Below are positions 34,892 to 43,623 of a stretch of 64,000 nt of DNA, one piece after another. Source of the DNA: Candidatus Zixiibacteriota bacterium (GTDB lineage: Bacteria > Desulfobacterota > Binatia > UBA9968); contig DATLYW010000026.1 in assembly GCA_035574315.1 (NCBI GenBank), positions 62,001 through 126,000 of the forward strand, written 5' to 3'. The notes under the pieces are model-generated. The model was not told the origin of the DNA and did not search any database. It was given only the letters and a program-made list of their open reading frames with translations. The number at the start of each line of letters is the position of its first letter. Position 1 is the first letter of the stretch. A program made the translations under genes and the position numbers.

Positions 34892-35742
34892 TGAAGGGAA
34901 GCAGGTTGATCCTGATTTTCTGGGTCGGCGTTTTATTGTCCGGCCCGGCGGCTTCAGCCGCCGAGCCTCGCCCGATCGACGGATTTTCGGATCACAGCTT
35001 CCTGATCGAAGAGGCCTACAACCAGGAACGGGGCGAGGTGCAGCACATCCTCAAGGCTCTTTACAGCAAGGACTCCCGCCGCCCGGGGTGGTCGTTCGCC
35101 GTCGAGCAGGAATGGTGGCTCTTTAACGAAGACCATCAGCTGAGTTTCAGTATCCCGTTCTTTCGTCTTCGGGACGAAGGGAAAAGGCAGCGCGGCGTCG
35201 GAGACATTGCGGTCGCTTACCGCTACCAGCTCGCGGAAGAGACCGCCAGCGTTCCTGCGGTTGCGCCGAAGTTCGGACTCATCTTTCCTACGGGAAATCG
35301 AAACGAGGGAACCGGCGACGGGGTCGTCGGCTACGAGTGGAGCCTGGCGGCCAGCAAGAAGGTGGCTTCGCGTTGGGCCGTCCACGCCAATCTCGGGCTG
35401 ACCTATCTTCCCAAGGTCAGAGCTCGCCTGGACGATCCTCGAAGGCTCTCGCCGAAGCGATCTTTGGTTTCCTACGATATCGGTGCCAGCACCGTCCTCG
35501 CGCTTTCGTCGAACATCCACCTGCTGCTCGAATGGGTCGGAGAGCTCGAACAGGGAATCGACGATCGAGGCAAGAAGGAGCGCGATTTCAAAGCAATCCT
35601 CTCTCCGGGCATTCGCGCGGCGATCGTCAATCAGGAGCGGCTGCAAACGGTCGTCGGCATCGGAATTCCGGTCGGGGTTTCCAGGGCCGCCGACAAGATC
35701 GGCGCGCTCCTGTACCTTTCAGTCGAGCACAAACTTTTCTAG
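34891..35742 (+). CDS. Outer-membrane beta-barrel-like protein
   Basis: 283 residues with a signal peptide (LILIFWVGVLLSGPAASA). The mature part alternates polar and hydrophobic residues with strands such as WSFAVEQEWWLFNEDHQLSF, GDIAVAYRYQL, KFGLIFPTG and a terminal aromatic (EHKLF), the signature of an outer-membrane barrel. It resembles proteins of the MetA-pathway-of-phenol-degradation type. The role as a porin or importer of hydrophobic compounds is inference. Confidence 0.75.
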   Translation: MKGSRLILIFWVGVLLSGPAASAAEPRPIDGFSDHSFLIEEAYNQERGEVQHILKALYSKDSRRPGWSFAVEQEWWLFNEDHQLSFSIPFFRLRDEGKRQRGVGDIAVAYRYQLAEETASVPAVAPKFGLIFPTGNRNEGTGDGVVGYEWSLAASKKVASRWAVHANLGLTYLPKVRARLDDPRRLSPKRSLVSYDIGASTVLALSSNIHLLLEWVGELEQGIDDRGKKERDFKAILSPGIRAAIVNQERLQTVVGIGIPVGVSRAADKIGALLYLSVEHKLF

Positions 35743-35791
35743 AGGCGCGACAGAATCGCCGCGACGAGGACAGGCACGCCTGCCCGACCCG

Positions 35792-36610
35792 CTATTCGTT
35801 TCCCTTCATTCGATCGTAGACGTCCGGCCTGCGGTTCGCGAGCAGGGGAAGCTGGTTGCGGACTTCCGTGATCAGGGAGAGGTCGAGCTCGACGATCTCG
35901 ACTCCCTCGCGCTCGTCCATGTCGAGCAGGGTGCGGCCGAGAGGGTCGGCCACCATGCTGTGGCCGATATAGATGTTGCCCACCTGATCGGGAGCTATTA
36001 CGTAGCAGCCGTTCTCGAGCGCCCGCGCGCGGATCATCGTCCGCCAGTGCTCCAGCTTGAGGTCTCCCTGGACCCAGCCCGACGGGGCGGCGAGCGCGTC
36101 GGCGCCCTTCAGGGCGAGCAGCCGGGCCACCTCGGGAAAGCGCAGGTCGTAGCAGATCATCATGCCGAAGGCCGCCCCGCCGGCTCGAACCGGAGAAGCC
36201 AGCTCATCGCCCGGAGCGAACTTGTCCGATTCCTTGAAGCCGAAGGCGTCGTAGAGGTGGACCTTTCTGTAGGCCGCCGCGAGGTTTCCCGAAGGTTCGA
36301 TCCAGACGGCGGTGTCGTAGACGCGGGAGGACTTGCGCGCCGGCGCGGATTCGTAGAGGGTCGCGACGATCGAGATCCCCGTTCGGACGGCGGCCTCGCC
36401 GAGGGACGAGACGAACGGGCCGTGCAGCGGCTCCGCCAGAGCGCAGAGCTCCTCCGCGGACTGGCCCGCGGGCGAAAAGGCCATGAGGAACTCGGGGAAG
36501 ACGACGAGCGACGCGCCTTTGCTCTTCGCCTCGCCGATGAGCTCCCGCGCGAGGCGGAGGTTGGCCGCTTTGTCCGTCGAGGACCTTACCTGGGCGAGGG
36601 CGACGATCAT
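35792..36610 (-). CDS. Carbon-nitrogen hydrolase (nitrilase superfamily)
   Basis: A 272-residue enzyme with the catalytic triad Glu40 (VFPEF), Lys116 (RKVHLYD) and Cys153 (CYDLRFPE). The Nit2/omega-amidase-like branch is most similar. It hydrolyses amides or deaminated amide products. It starts 16 bp after the ornithine cyclodeaminase-like gene, so they form an operon; together they could process amino-acid-derived imines and amides. Confidence 0.9.
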   Translation of the reverse strand: MIVALAQVRSSTDKAANLRLARELIGEAKSKGASLVVFPEFLMAFSPAGQSAEELCALAEPLHGPFVSSLGEAAVRTGISIVATLYESAPARKSSRVYDTAVWIEPSGNLAAAYRKVHLYDAFGFKESDKFAPGDELASPVRAGGAAFGMMICYDLRFPEVARLLALKGADALAAPSGWVQGDLKLEHWRTMIRARALENGCYVIAPDQVGNIYIGHSMVADPLGRTLLDMDEREGVEIVELDLSLITEVRNQLPLLANRRPDVYDRMKGNE

Positions 36611-36626
36611 GAATTCCGAGAGACGG

Positions 36627-37682
36627 TCAGGTCTCGAGGACCCGCCCGAGCCCTTTTTCCTTCGCCCTTTCGTAAACCAGCGCGCCCAGCGCGACGTCGG
36701 CCACGCCCTGTCCGGCGTTGTTCTTGTAGAACGTGATCTGATCGGGCCTGCTGCGCCCGTCCTTCTTGCCGGCGAGAATCTCGCCGATCTCGATCAACTG
36801 GTCCCAGCGGATCACGCCGCGCTGCACGGGATCGTAAATGTCGGCCTGCTCGTCCTGGACCGCCTGCTGAATCGAGACGATGCCGTGAACATGGCTGCGC
36901 GCGAGCGTGGCGTCGTCGATCTCGCGCCGCTTGGCCGGCGCAAAACCGCCTTTGACCAGTCCGACGTTGCTGCCGACGATCGTGGTCACGTGCTGGCCGG
37001 GCTCGAGCCAGTCGCCGTCGAAAACCGGCACGCTGGAGTTGGTCGCGCAGAGGACGATGTCGACGCCGCGCACCGCCTCGCGCGGAGTCGGGACGGGCGT
37101 GATGTCGATGTTCAGGAGCGGCCCCATCTGGTCGGCGAATTTGCGGCAGTTCTCGGGCGTGCGGCTGTAGACCTTGACCTCGTCGATTCTCCTCACCTTC
37201 GTCAGGGCCACGAGGTGATTCTTCGCCTGCCCGGCGGAACCGAAGATTCCCAGGCGCCGGGCGTCGTGGCGCGCGAGCAGGTCGGTGCCGACCGCGCTGG
37301 TCGCGGCGGTGCGCAGCCCGGTCACCGCAACGTTGTCCGGCAGCTCCGCGCAGGTGATCTCGCCGACGATCAACGCCTTCAGCTCGCCCTCGGCGGAGTC
37401 GTAGAGCACGGTCACGGGGTGATTCAGCCGCGGATACTCCTGGTGGTCGGCCATCGGTTTGACCCACTCGCAGTGGGTCATGAGTCCCGTGGCATGCGCC
37501 GCCGGGACGCCTCCCTGATGAACGCTCACGCGCACGCCGGTGGGGATATGGATGCGGCGGCGCGGCGCGTTGAGCTGCGGGTTTTCGCCCCATTCGCGAA
37601 AGCCAGTACGGACGGCCTCGATGGCCTGTTCCATGGGGACGATGCCCCTCAGATCGCCGGGCAGGATCAAAAGCGGGTTCAT
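36627..37682 (-). CDS. Ornithine cyclodeaminase/mu-crystallin family protein
   Basis: A 351-residue NAD(P)-dependent enzyme. Segments MTHCEWVKPMADHQEYPRLN, RRLGIFGSAGQAKNHLVAL (Rossmann loop, reading minus), VKVYSRTPENCRKFA and DIVLCATNSS are family hallmarks. Members are cyclodeaminases, ketimine reductases or alanine dehydrogenases; which applies here is open. ATG 37682 chosen because similarity begins at MNPLLILPGDL. First gene of a unit with the nitrilase. Confidence 0.88.
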   Translation of the reverse strand: MNPLLILPGDLRGIVPMEQAIEAVRTGFREWGENPQLNAPRRRIHIPTGVRVSVHQGGVPAAHATGLMTHCEWVKPMADHQEYPRLNHPVTVLYDSAEGELKALIVGEITCAELPDNVAVTGLRTAATSAVGTDLLARHDARRLGIFGSAGQAKNHLVALTKVRRIDEVKVYSRTPENCRKFADQMGPLLNIDITPVPTPREAVRGVDIVLCATNSSVPVFDGDWLEPGQHVTTIVGSNVGLVKGGFAPAKRREIDDATLARSHVHGIVSIQQAVQDEQADIYDPVQRGVIRWDQLIEIGEILAGKKDGRSRPDQITFYKNNAGQGVADVALGALVYERAKEKGLGRVLET

Positions 37683-37740
37683 GCCGCTTACATTCTCACG
37701 GAACGAGCGGAGAGGCAAATCGGGACGGCTCGCGGCGGTT

Positions 37741-37785
37741 CGGGCGAAAAACGACCGAGGACCGAAGACCGGGAAGAACGGCCCC
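37741..37785. repeat. AACGACCGAAGACCG-type intergenic repeat, copy 1
   Basis: The spacer upstream of the cyclodeaminase gene contains AACGACCGAGGACCGAAGAC and then CGGGAAGAACGG. Similar tracts lie at about 38440, 45918 and (inverted) 59940. Not coding. Confidence 0.5.
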
Positions 37786-37814
37786 ACTTCGGTATCGTCG
37801 GAATCCCCCGGTGG

Positions 37815-38375
37815 CTAGAGAGTCGCGGCGACGGCCGGCCGGGCAATCAACGCCTCGCCCCAGCGCCTGAGGTTGGGCAGGTTGTCGTCGATCGTTACGC
37901 CATAGCGGTCCCTGCGCACGTAGAACGGGATGAAGGTCACGTCGGCGAGGGAGTATTCTCCCAGCAGATACTCTTTCCCCTCCATCGCCGAGTCCAGGGT
38001 CTTCAGATGACCCATCATCTTTTCCATCGCCTTGTCGGTATCCTTGCCGTAGCGCAGGTCGTGAGCCGCCGCGTGAACGCGAGTGTTGAAGAAATCGATC
38101 CAGATCCGCGCCCTGGCGCGGGAGTAGTGGTCCGCCGGCATGAGCCTGATCTCGGGATATTTTTCGTCGAGATATTCGTTGATGACCGCGGACTCGTAGA
38201 TCACCGCGTCGCCGTCGACCAGGACCGGCACCTTGGCGTACGGGTTGAGCTCGAGCAGTTCTTCAGGTTTGTTCTTGAGGTCCACCTCGATCAGCTCGTG
38301 GGCGATCTTCTTCTCTGCCAGGACAATCCTTGTCCTGTGCGCGTACGGTCAGGTGTGGCAGGAGTAGAGCTTCAT
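37815..38375 (-). CDS. Glutathione S-transferase-like selenoprotein (in-frame TGA)
   Basis: From ATG 38375, preceded by GGAGGTGACC, the frame reads MKLYSCHT, TGA (38349-38351), PYAHRTRIVLAEKK, and continues without break to TAG at 37815 (186 residues counting the TGA). The first 80 residues are a GST thioredoxin fold (AKVPVLVDGDAVIYESAVIN), the rest the helical C-terminal domain (YLLGEYSLADVTFIPF). TGA falls exactly on the redox Cys of the family motif CPxAxR, forming CHTU, a CxxU redox pair. A SECIS-like hairpin follows. I read TGA as selenocysteine at residue 9. Standard calling would start at GTG 38285 and lose the active site. Nonsense mutation is the alternative. Confidence 0.82.
38319..38337 (-). 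promoter_or_regulatory. SECIS-like hairpin downstream of the TGA codon
   Basis: On the minus strand CAGGACA, loop AGGAT, TGTCCTG: a perfect 7-bp stem beginning 11 bases after the TGA. The loop starts 18 bases after it. With U of UGA as 1, the loop Gs are positions 23 and 24, the positions that SelB reads in the E. coli fdhF element. Bacterial SECIS elements lie inside the coding region at this distance. Confidence 0.7.
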
Positions 38376-38432
38376 GGTCACCTCCCCGGCAGACCCTTAT
38401 CACCGGCGAAGGCGGGACGCAAGAAAACGGCG

Positions 38433-38665
38433 TGGAAAACGACCGAAGCCCGAGGACCGGCGACCGCGAAGGGCGTTTGCCCGCGCCAAGACGCAAGAGG
38501 TCCAAAAACCCGGTATTTCGTTCTTTGCGGTGCTCGGCGCTCGGGGCGCGGCTCCCCCGATTCGAACCGTTTTCTCGGAGATGCGAGTAACGAGACCCAG
38601 GAGAGATTCGTGCCTTCTGGAGGGCGGCCGTTCAAACGTTCAAAAGTTCAAGGTCTGGTTCAAGT
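38433..38665. repeat. Mixed intergenic repeat tract
   Basis: The 303-bp spacer between dppC and the GST gene holds no gene. It contains AACGACCGAAGCCCGAGGAC at about 38440, a CGCCAAGACGCAAGAGG tract at about 38484, and GGCCGTTCAAACGTTCAAAA followed by TTCAAGGTCTGGTTCAAGTA at about 38628-38663. The last part is shared with 62276-62345. Confidence 0.55.
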
Positions 38666-38678
38666 AAGGAAAACCGGC

Positions 38679-39479
38679 CTAGGAACCTTGCAGCCGGTTC
38701 TGGAGCTCGTCGCCGACCAGGTTGAGGCCGAGCACGGTGAGCATGATCGCCAGTCCCGGGTATGCGGTCAAATGGGGCGCGACCAGCAGAAACTGGCGTC
38801 CCTCGTTCAGCATCGAGCCCCATGAAGGCGTCGGCGGCTCGACCCCCAATCCGAGAAAGCTCAGGCTCCCCTCGGCGATTACCGCGGCGGCCAGGCCGAA
38901 CGTCGCCTGCACGAGCAGCACAGGCAGAAGGTTGGGCACGATATGACGCAGGACGACGAGATACGGGGGACAGCCCATCGCGCGGGCGGACTGAACGAAC
39001 TCGCGCTCTCGCAGCGAGAGGATTTCGCCGCGAACCAGACGCGCGTAGCCTGTCCAGCCGATGAGGCAGAGCGCGAGAACGACGTGTTGCAGGCCCGGCC
39101 CGAGCGCCGCGGTGAAGGCGATCGCGAGAAGAATGCCGGGGAAGGCCATGAGGATGTCCACGGCGCGCATGGCCAGCTGGTCGACGATTCCGCCGCAGTA
39201 GCCGGCGGCGGAGCCGATTACGAGCCCGATGGCGAGCGAGACGACGACGGTCGCGAGGCCGACCGAGAGCGAGATCCGGGCCCCGTAAAAAATCCGGCTC
39301 AGGACGTCCCGCCCGAGCTTGTCCGTTCCCAGCAGGTGCTCGGGGGAGTAGAGAATCAGATCCTTTTCCAGGTCCTGGCGCGCCGGATCGTAAGGGGCGA
39401 GCAGCGGCGCGAGGAGCGCAGCCGCGGCGAGCACGGCCAGGAGCGCGCAACCGGTATAGAGCCAGAGCCTACTCCGCAT
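38679..39479 (-). CDS. dppC: Dipeptide-type ABC permease, DppC-like
   Basis: A 266-residue membrane protein with an N-terminal anchor and five further helices. The N-terminal LLAPYDPARQD, HLLGTDKLGRDVLSRIFYGA and the loop SARAMGCPPYLVVLRHIVPN are DppC/OppC hallmarks. It is separated from dppB by 153 bp without a gene. No DppD/F ATPases occur nearby, so ATPases must be encoded elsewhere. Confidence 0.9.
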   Translation of the reverse strand: MRSRLWLYTGCALLAVLAAAALLAPLLAPYDPARQDLEKDLILYSPEHLLGTDKLGRDVLSRIFYGARISLSVGLATVVVSLAIGLVIGSAAGYCGGIVDQLAMRAVDILMAFPGILLAIAFTAALGPGLQHVVLALCLIGWTGYARLVRGEILSLREREFVQSARAMGCPPYLVVLRHIVPNLLPVLLVQATFGLAAAVIAEGSLSFLGLGVEPPTPSWGSMLNEGRQFLLVAPHLTAYPGLAIMLTVLGLNLVGDELQNRLQGS

Positions 39480-39632
39480 GTCCGGTAAGCTCGCAAGCAG
39501 ACGAACCCCGTATCGTGGTTGCCGGTTTCCGCCGACGTCCGACGTCCGACCGCCGAAGACGGCGGTGCGGGTCTCGTCGCCCGGCGTTCCGAGTCCAGGG
39601 CACAACCGGCGCTCGTCTGCCATGAATTTTCT

Positions 39633-40550
39633 TCAATAGGTGATCCTCGGGTCGATCCAGCGATAGACAAGGTCGGTCAGAAAGTTGACCGCCAGGTACG
39701 AAACCGCGATCACCAGCACGCATCCCTGGACGAGGGGATAGTCGCGCGTCTGAATCGCCTGGACCGTCAAGCGGCCGATCCCCGGCCACGTGAAGATCGT
39801 CTCCGTGATGATCGAGCCGGCGAGCAGGCCGCCAAACTGCAGCCCGAGGATCGTCACGAGCGGGATCAGCGCGTTGCGCAGCATGTGCCTGGTCCAGACG
39901 ACGGTCTCGCTCAGCCCCTTGGCGCGCGCGGTTTTGACGTAGTCGTCGTTCGCGATCCGGAGCAGGCTCGCCCTGAGGATCCGGGTCACGGTCGCCGCCA
40001 TGGCGGTCCCCAGGGTCAGCGACGGGAGGATCAGGTGCGCGAGCCCTCCGCGGCCCGACACCGGCAGCCAGCCGAGCTGGATGGAAAACACGATCATGAG
40101 CATCGGGCCGAGCCAGAAGGTGGGAAAGCACAGGCCGAGAAGCGAAAAGAGCAGCGAGGAGCGGTCGATCCAGGTGTCGCGGCGGGCCGCCGCCAGGAAG
40201 GCGAGGGGGAAGCCGATCAGCAACGCGACGGCCATGGCCGCCAGCGTGAGCTCGAGAGTGGCCGGCAGCCTCGCCGCGATCAGGTCCGCGACCGCCGCCT
40301 GCTCGTAAAGCGAGCGTCCCAGATCGCCGCGTGCGAGCGCGGCGAGAAAGGCGACGTATTGGCGGGCGAGCGGGCGGTCGAGGCCGAGCGCGCGCCGCAG
40401 CTCCTCCTTGTCCGCCGCGGTCGCGGTCTCGCCGAGCATCACCTCTACGGGGTCTCCCGGGACGGCGTGCATCAGAAAAAAGACCAGTGTCAGGACGCCG
40501 AGCAACGCCGGAAGGACCAACGAGAGTCTGTGGATCAGATAGCGCTTCAC
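39633..40550 (-). CDS. dppB: Dipeptide-type ABC permease, DppB-like
   Basis: A 305-residue membrane protein starting at GTG 40550, which overlaps the stop of the receptor gene (GTGA). RYLIHRLSLVLPALLGVLTL, FFLMHAVPGDPVE and KTARAKGLSETVVWTRHMLR are DppB signatures. The longer open frame upstream has no family similarity. Confidence 0.9.
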   Translation of the reverse strand: MKRYLIHRLSLVLPALLGVLTLVFFLMHAVPGDPVEVMLGETATAADKEELRRALGLDRPLARQYVAFLAALARGDLGRSLYEQAAVADLIAARLPATLELTLAAMAVALLIGFPLAFLAAARRDTWIDRSSLLFSLLGLCFPTFWLGPMLMIVFSIQLGWLPVSGRGGLAHLILPSLTLGTAMAATVTRILRASLLRIANDDYVKTARAKGLSETVVWTRHMLRNALIPLVTILGLQFGGLLAGSIITETIFTWPGIGRLTVQAIQTRDYPLVQGCVLVIAVSYLAVNFLTDLVYRWIDPRITY

Positions 40551-42112
40551 CGCGAATCCGCCGCATCGAGGAACGCATTCTTGAAGAATAGAAAATCGCC
40601 GTTCGGGTAGGGCTCGACGCCCCTGAGATCCGGCCGGCTCACCACGACGTTCTTCCACCACCACAACGGGATGTACGGCAGCTCCTCGGCCAGCAGGCGC
40701 TGGACGCGGCGGTACACGGCCTTCCTTTCCTCGCGTTCGAGCGAAGCCCGCCCTCGCTCGAGCAGCCGGTCGAGCTCCGCGTTCGCGTAGCGCCCGCGGT
40801 TGTCGCCGTTGGGCGGAACGCTCGAGGAGTGGAACAGGTTGTAATAAATGTCGGGATCGAGCACTCCCACCCAGGCGAGCGAGAACAGGTGGAAGTTGCC
40901 CCGGCGCACGTCGCCGTAGAACGTGCCCCACTCGTAAGCGCGGACGTCAAGCTCGATGCCGACCCGCTGGAGCTGCTCCTTCAGCGCTTCGGCGATTCGC
41001 CGCCGAAGGTCGATGTTGGTGGTCTTGAACGAGAGCCTGAAGCGCGGGCGCGGACCGTCGCCGTCGGGATCGCGAAAGCCGGCGCGGTCGAGGAGCGACC
41101 GGGCCTTTTCGGGATCGTAGGGCCGCTGGGGGACCGAGGGGTCGTAGGCCCAATGGAGCGGCGAGAGGAGCCCGGTTGCGGGGGCGGCGAGGTTCTTCAG
41201 CAGATGGCGGATGATCCGCTCGCGGTCGATGGCGTAAGCCAGAGCCTGCCTGACCTCCCGGCGCCCCAGGATCGGGTGCGTGAGGTTGACGCCGACGTAC
41301 TGGAACGTGGTTCCCTGGCGCGTCTCGATCGCCGCCGCGGTGTTCCGCCTCAGCCACGGCAGCATGTCCGGCTCGATGTCGTTCTGCAGCAAATCGATGG
41401 TGCCCTTCTTGAATTCCAGTACGCGGACCATCGCATCCGGGACGGCGTGGAAGGCGAGGCCGTCGATCCGCGGCCGGCCTTCCCAGTAACGCGGGTTGGC
41501 GCGCAGCACGACTTTCTCGCCGGGACGGATCGTTTCCACAATGAAAGGGCCTGAGCCGGGAGGCGGCCTGTCCGGTTGCGCCGGGGTGCCGGCGGGGACG
41601 ATGCCGATCGTGCACTGCTCGAGAAACGGAGCATGGGGCGCCGACAGGCGAAAGCGGACCCCGTACGGACCGGCCTCCTCGACGGAAGCCAGCGGCCCGA
41701 GCAGCGCCCGCTTGGAAGAGCGCGTGGCGGGATCGAGGATGGAGTCGTAGGTGTACTTGACGTCGCGCGCCGTGAGCGGAGTGCCGTCGTGGAATACGAC
41801 GCCGGGACGGATCTCGAAGAGATACGTGCGCTCGTCGATCTTCCGCCAGGACGTCGCGAGATCGGGACGGAGCTCCGAGTCGCGCTCCGGACGGAGCAGG
41901 GCGCTGTAAACGAGCGCGCTCACGCGCGAAGAGTTGGCGTCTGTGGTGAAGCGGGGATCGAGTTGCCCCGGGTAGCTCTCGATGCCGACAGAGACGTAGC
42001 CCGGCGGTTTTTGCTCGGCGCTCCGGAAGAAACAGCCGCCGGCGAAGGCGGCGAGCGCCGCCGAGAGGCAGAGAGAACCGAAAATCAACCGCGCGATCAA
42101 TGAAACGATCAA
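40547..42112 (-). CDS. dppA: Dipeptide-type ABC receptor lipoprotein, DppA-like
   Basis: 521 residues. A signal peptide ends in the lipobox AFAGGC, so the receptor is lipid-anchored. SBP_bac_5 fold: GIESYPGQLDPRFTTDANSS, LVYSALL, EIRPGVVFHDGTPLTARDVK and REVRQALAYAIDRERII. It delivers peptides or other solutes to DppBC. The start is TTG 42112 (or TTG 42100). Confidence 0.9.
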   Translation of the reverse strand: MIVSLIARLIFGSLCLSAALAAFAGGCFFRSAEQKPPGYVSVGIESYPGQLDPRFTTDANSSRVSALVYSALLRPERDSELRPDLATSWRKIDERTYLFEIRPGVVFHDGTPLTARDVKYTYDSILDPATRSSKRALLGPLASVEEAGPYGVRFRLSAPHAPFLEQCTIGIVPAGTPAQPDRPPPGSGPFIVETIRPGEKVVLRANPRYWEGRPRIDGLAFHAVPDAMVRVLEFKKGTIDLLQNDIEPDMLPWLRRNTAAAIETRQGTTFQYVGVNLTHPILGRREVRQALAYAIDRERIIRHLLKNLAAPATGLLSPLHWAYDPSVPQRPYDPEKARSLLDRAGFRDPDGDGPRPRFRLSFKTTNIDLRRRIAEALKEQLQRVGIELDVRAYEWGTFYGDVRRGNFHLFSLAWVGVLDPDIYYNLFHSSSVPPNGDNRGRYANAELDRLLERGRASLEREERKAVYRRVQRLLAEELPYIPLWWWKNVVVSRPDLRGVEPYPNGDFLFFKNAFLDAADSR

Positions 42113-42120
42113 CGAAAGTT

Positions 42121-42149
42121 TTGACTGACCATAAACCTTTTGTTAGCAT
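42121..42149 (+). promoter_or_regulatory. Sigma70-type promoter of the mltD-like gene
   Basis: -35 TTGACT (42121-42126), a 17-bp spacer and -10 TAGCAT (42144-42149) in a locally AT-rich stretch 109 bp before ATG 42258. Confidence 0.6.
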
Positions 42150-42257
42150 GGGTCAAATTTTCGCGCGCTCGGTACGCCGCGAAAAGAAAAAACGGGGGCG
42201 CGAGCGAATCCGACAGCGCTCGCGCACCGCCGGATTCGACGATGAACGGTTGCAACC

Positions 42258-43580
42258 ATGGGTGAGCTCGCGGGAAGAGCAGGCTGGGATGATCGGCCGG
42301 CGGCACGGGCGTGCGCGCCCCGCCAGGAGGCGCGGCGCGCGCACGCGTCGTTCGGCGGGCGGCTCGGGCTATTTCTGATCCTCGCGTTCGTGGCCGGTTC
42401 TCCGGACGGCGCAGGCGGCGCGGAGCCTTTTCCCGTCCCGCCCGGGCTGGAGCAGACCGTCGAGTTCTGGAAACAGGTTTTCACCCGGTACAGCCGCGAC
42501 GAGGTGGTGCTTTACGACCCGCAGGATCCGGTGACGATCTACAAGGTCCTTACGGCCCCGGACACCGAGCAGGGGCGCGCGCTGGTGGAGCGCGAGCGGC
42601 AGCGGGTTCTCGCCGAATACGATCTCACGGATGAGGACGGTCGCGTGAAGGCGCAGCGCGGCGCGAAAGAAAATTTCGCCGCGGGACTCAGGAACTCCGG
42701 GAAGTACATCGAGGCGATGAAAAAGATTTTTCGCGAGGAAGGCGTTCCGGAGAATCTCGCCTACCTGCCTCTGGTCGAGTCCGCTTTCAACGTGCGCGCG
42801 CGCTCGAGCGCCGGCGCGGTGGGGATCTGGCAGTTCATGGCCGAGACCGGGCGGAAGTTCCTGCGCGTAAGCCACCTCGTCGACGAACGCCGCGACCCGC
42901 TGGCGGCAACGAGGGCGGCAGCGCGGCTCTTGAAGCAGAACTTCAGTATTCTCGGGGACTGGCCGCTTGCCATCACTGCTTACAACCACGGGACCGAGGG
43001 CATCCTTCGGGGCATCGAGGCGGTCGGATCGCGCGATCTCGTGGAGCTGATCCGGCGTTATCGCTCGCCGACGTTCGGCTACGCTTCGAAGAACTTTTAC
43101 GCCGAGTTCGTTGCGGCTCTGGACATCGTCCGCGACCGGGAAACCTACTTCCCGGACCTCCGGCCGCACCAGCCGGTGGTGCTGGCGGAGCTGGAGCTCA
43201 AGCGCAGGCTTCCGCTGCGCCTGCTGCTCGAGCGGGCGCGCGTCAGAAGCGAGCAGTTTTTCGAGTGGAATCCGGCGCTGAACCCCGGCGTGAAGGAATT
43301 GCCGCCGGGTATCCGGATCAAGGCGCCGGCGGAAACGGCCCGGCAACTCGCCTCGGTCCATCAGACGCTCGCTGCGGGAAGCTCGCGGAAGGATTCGGTT
43401 TCGGCCGCCCGAAAAAAGGCCAAGGAGCCAAGGATCGTCCATCGGGTGGCGCGTGGCGAAACCCTGTCCAAGATCGCCCGCCGATACGGCATCTCGCCGG
43501 CGGCGATCCGGCGCGCCAACGGCTTGAACAACGACCGGGTGTTGATCGCGGGCACGCGGTTGCGCATCCCGCAAGGCTGA
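42258..43580 (+). CDS. mltD: Lytic transglycosylase with LysM domain, MltD-like
   Basis: A 440-residue envelope protein. After an Arg-rich leader and a hydrophobic segment (LGLFLILAFVAGSPDG) comes an SLT domain: GVPENLAYLPLVESAFNVRA with catalytic Glu, SAGAVGIWQFMAETGRKF and ITAYNHG. A C-terminal LysM repeat (RVARGETLSKIARRYGISPA) binds peptidoglycan. It cuts glycan strands during wall remodelling. The true start may be internal, because the first 30 residues are unusual for a signal peptide. Confidence 0.9.
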   Translation: MGELAGRAGWDDRPAARACAPRQEARRAHASFGGRLGLFLILAFVAGSPDGAGGAEPFPVPPGLEQTVEFWKQVFTRYSRDEVVLYDPQDPVTIYKVLTAPDTEQGRALVERERQRVLAEYDLTDEDGRVKAQRGAKENFAAGLRNSGKYIEAMKKIFREEGVPENLAYLPLVESAFNVRARSSAGAVGIWQFMAETGRKFLRVSHLVDERRDPLAATRAAARLLKQNFSILGDWPLAITAYNHGTEGILRGIEAVGSRDLVELIRRYRSPTFGYASKNFYAEFVAALDIVRDRETYFPDLRPHQPVVLAELELKRRLPLRLLLERARVRSEQFFEWNPALNPGVKELPPGIRIKAPAETARQLASVHQTLAAGSSRKDSVSAARKKAKEPRIVHRVARGETLSKIARRYGISPAAIRRANGLNNDRVLIAGTRLRIPQG

Positions 43581-43623
43581 GCCGCCGTGCCGGCCGCACC
43601 CGCCCGGGCCTCGAAGGCGGAGG

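Noticed and set aside
38349..38351. TGA in the GST gene as a plain nonsense mutation or error
   Set aside because: Not excluded, but the codon falls exactly on the redox Cys, the rest of the frame and Shine-Dalgarno are intact, and a SECIS-like hairpin follows.
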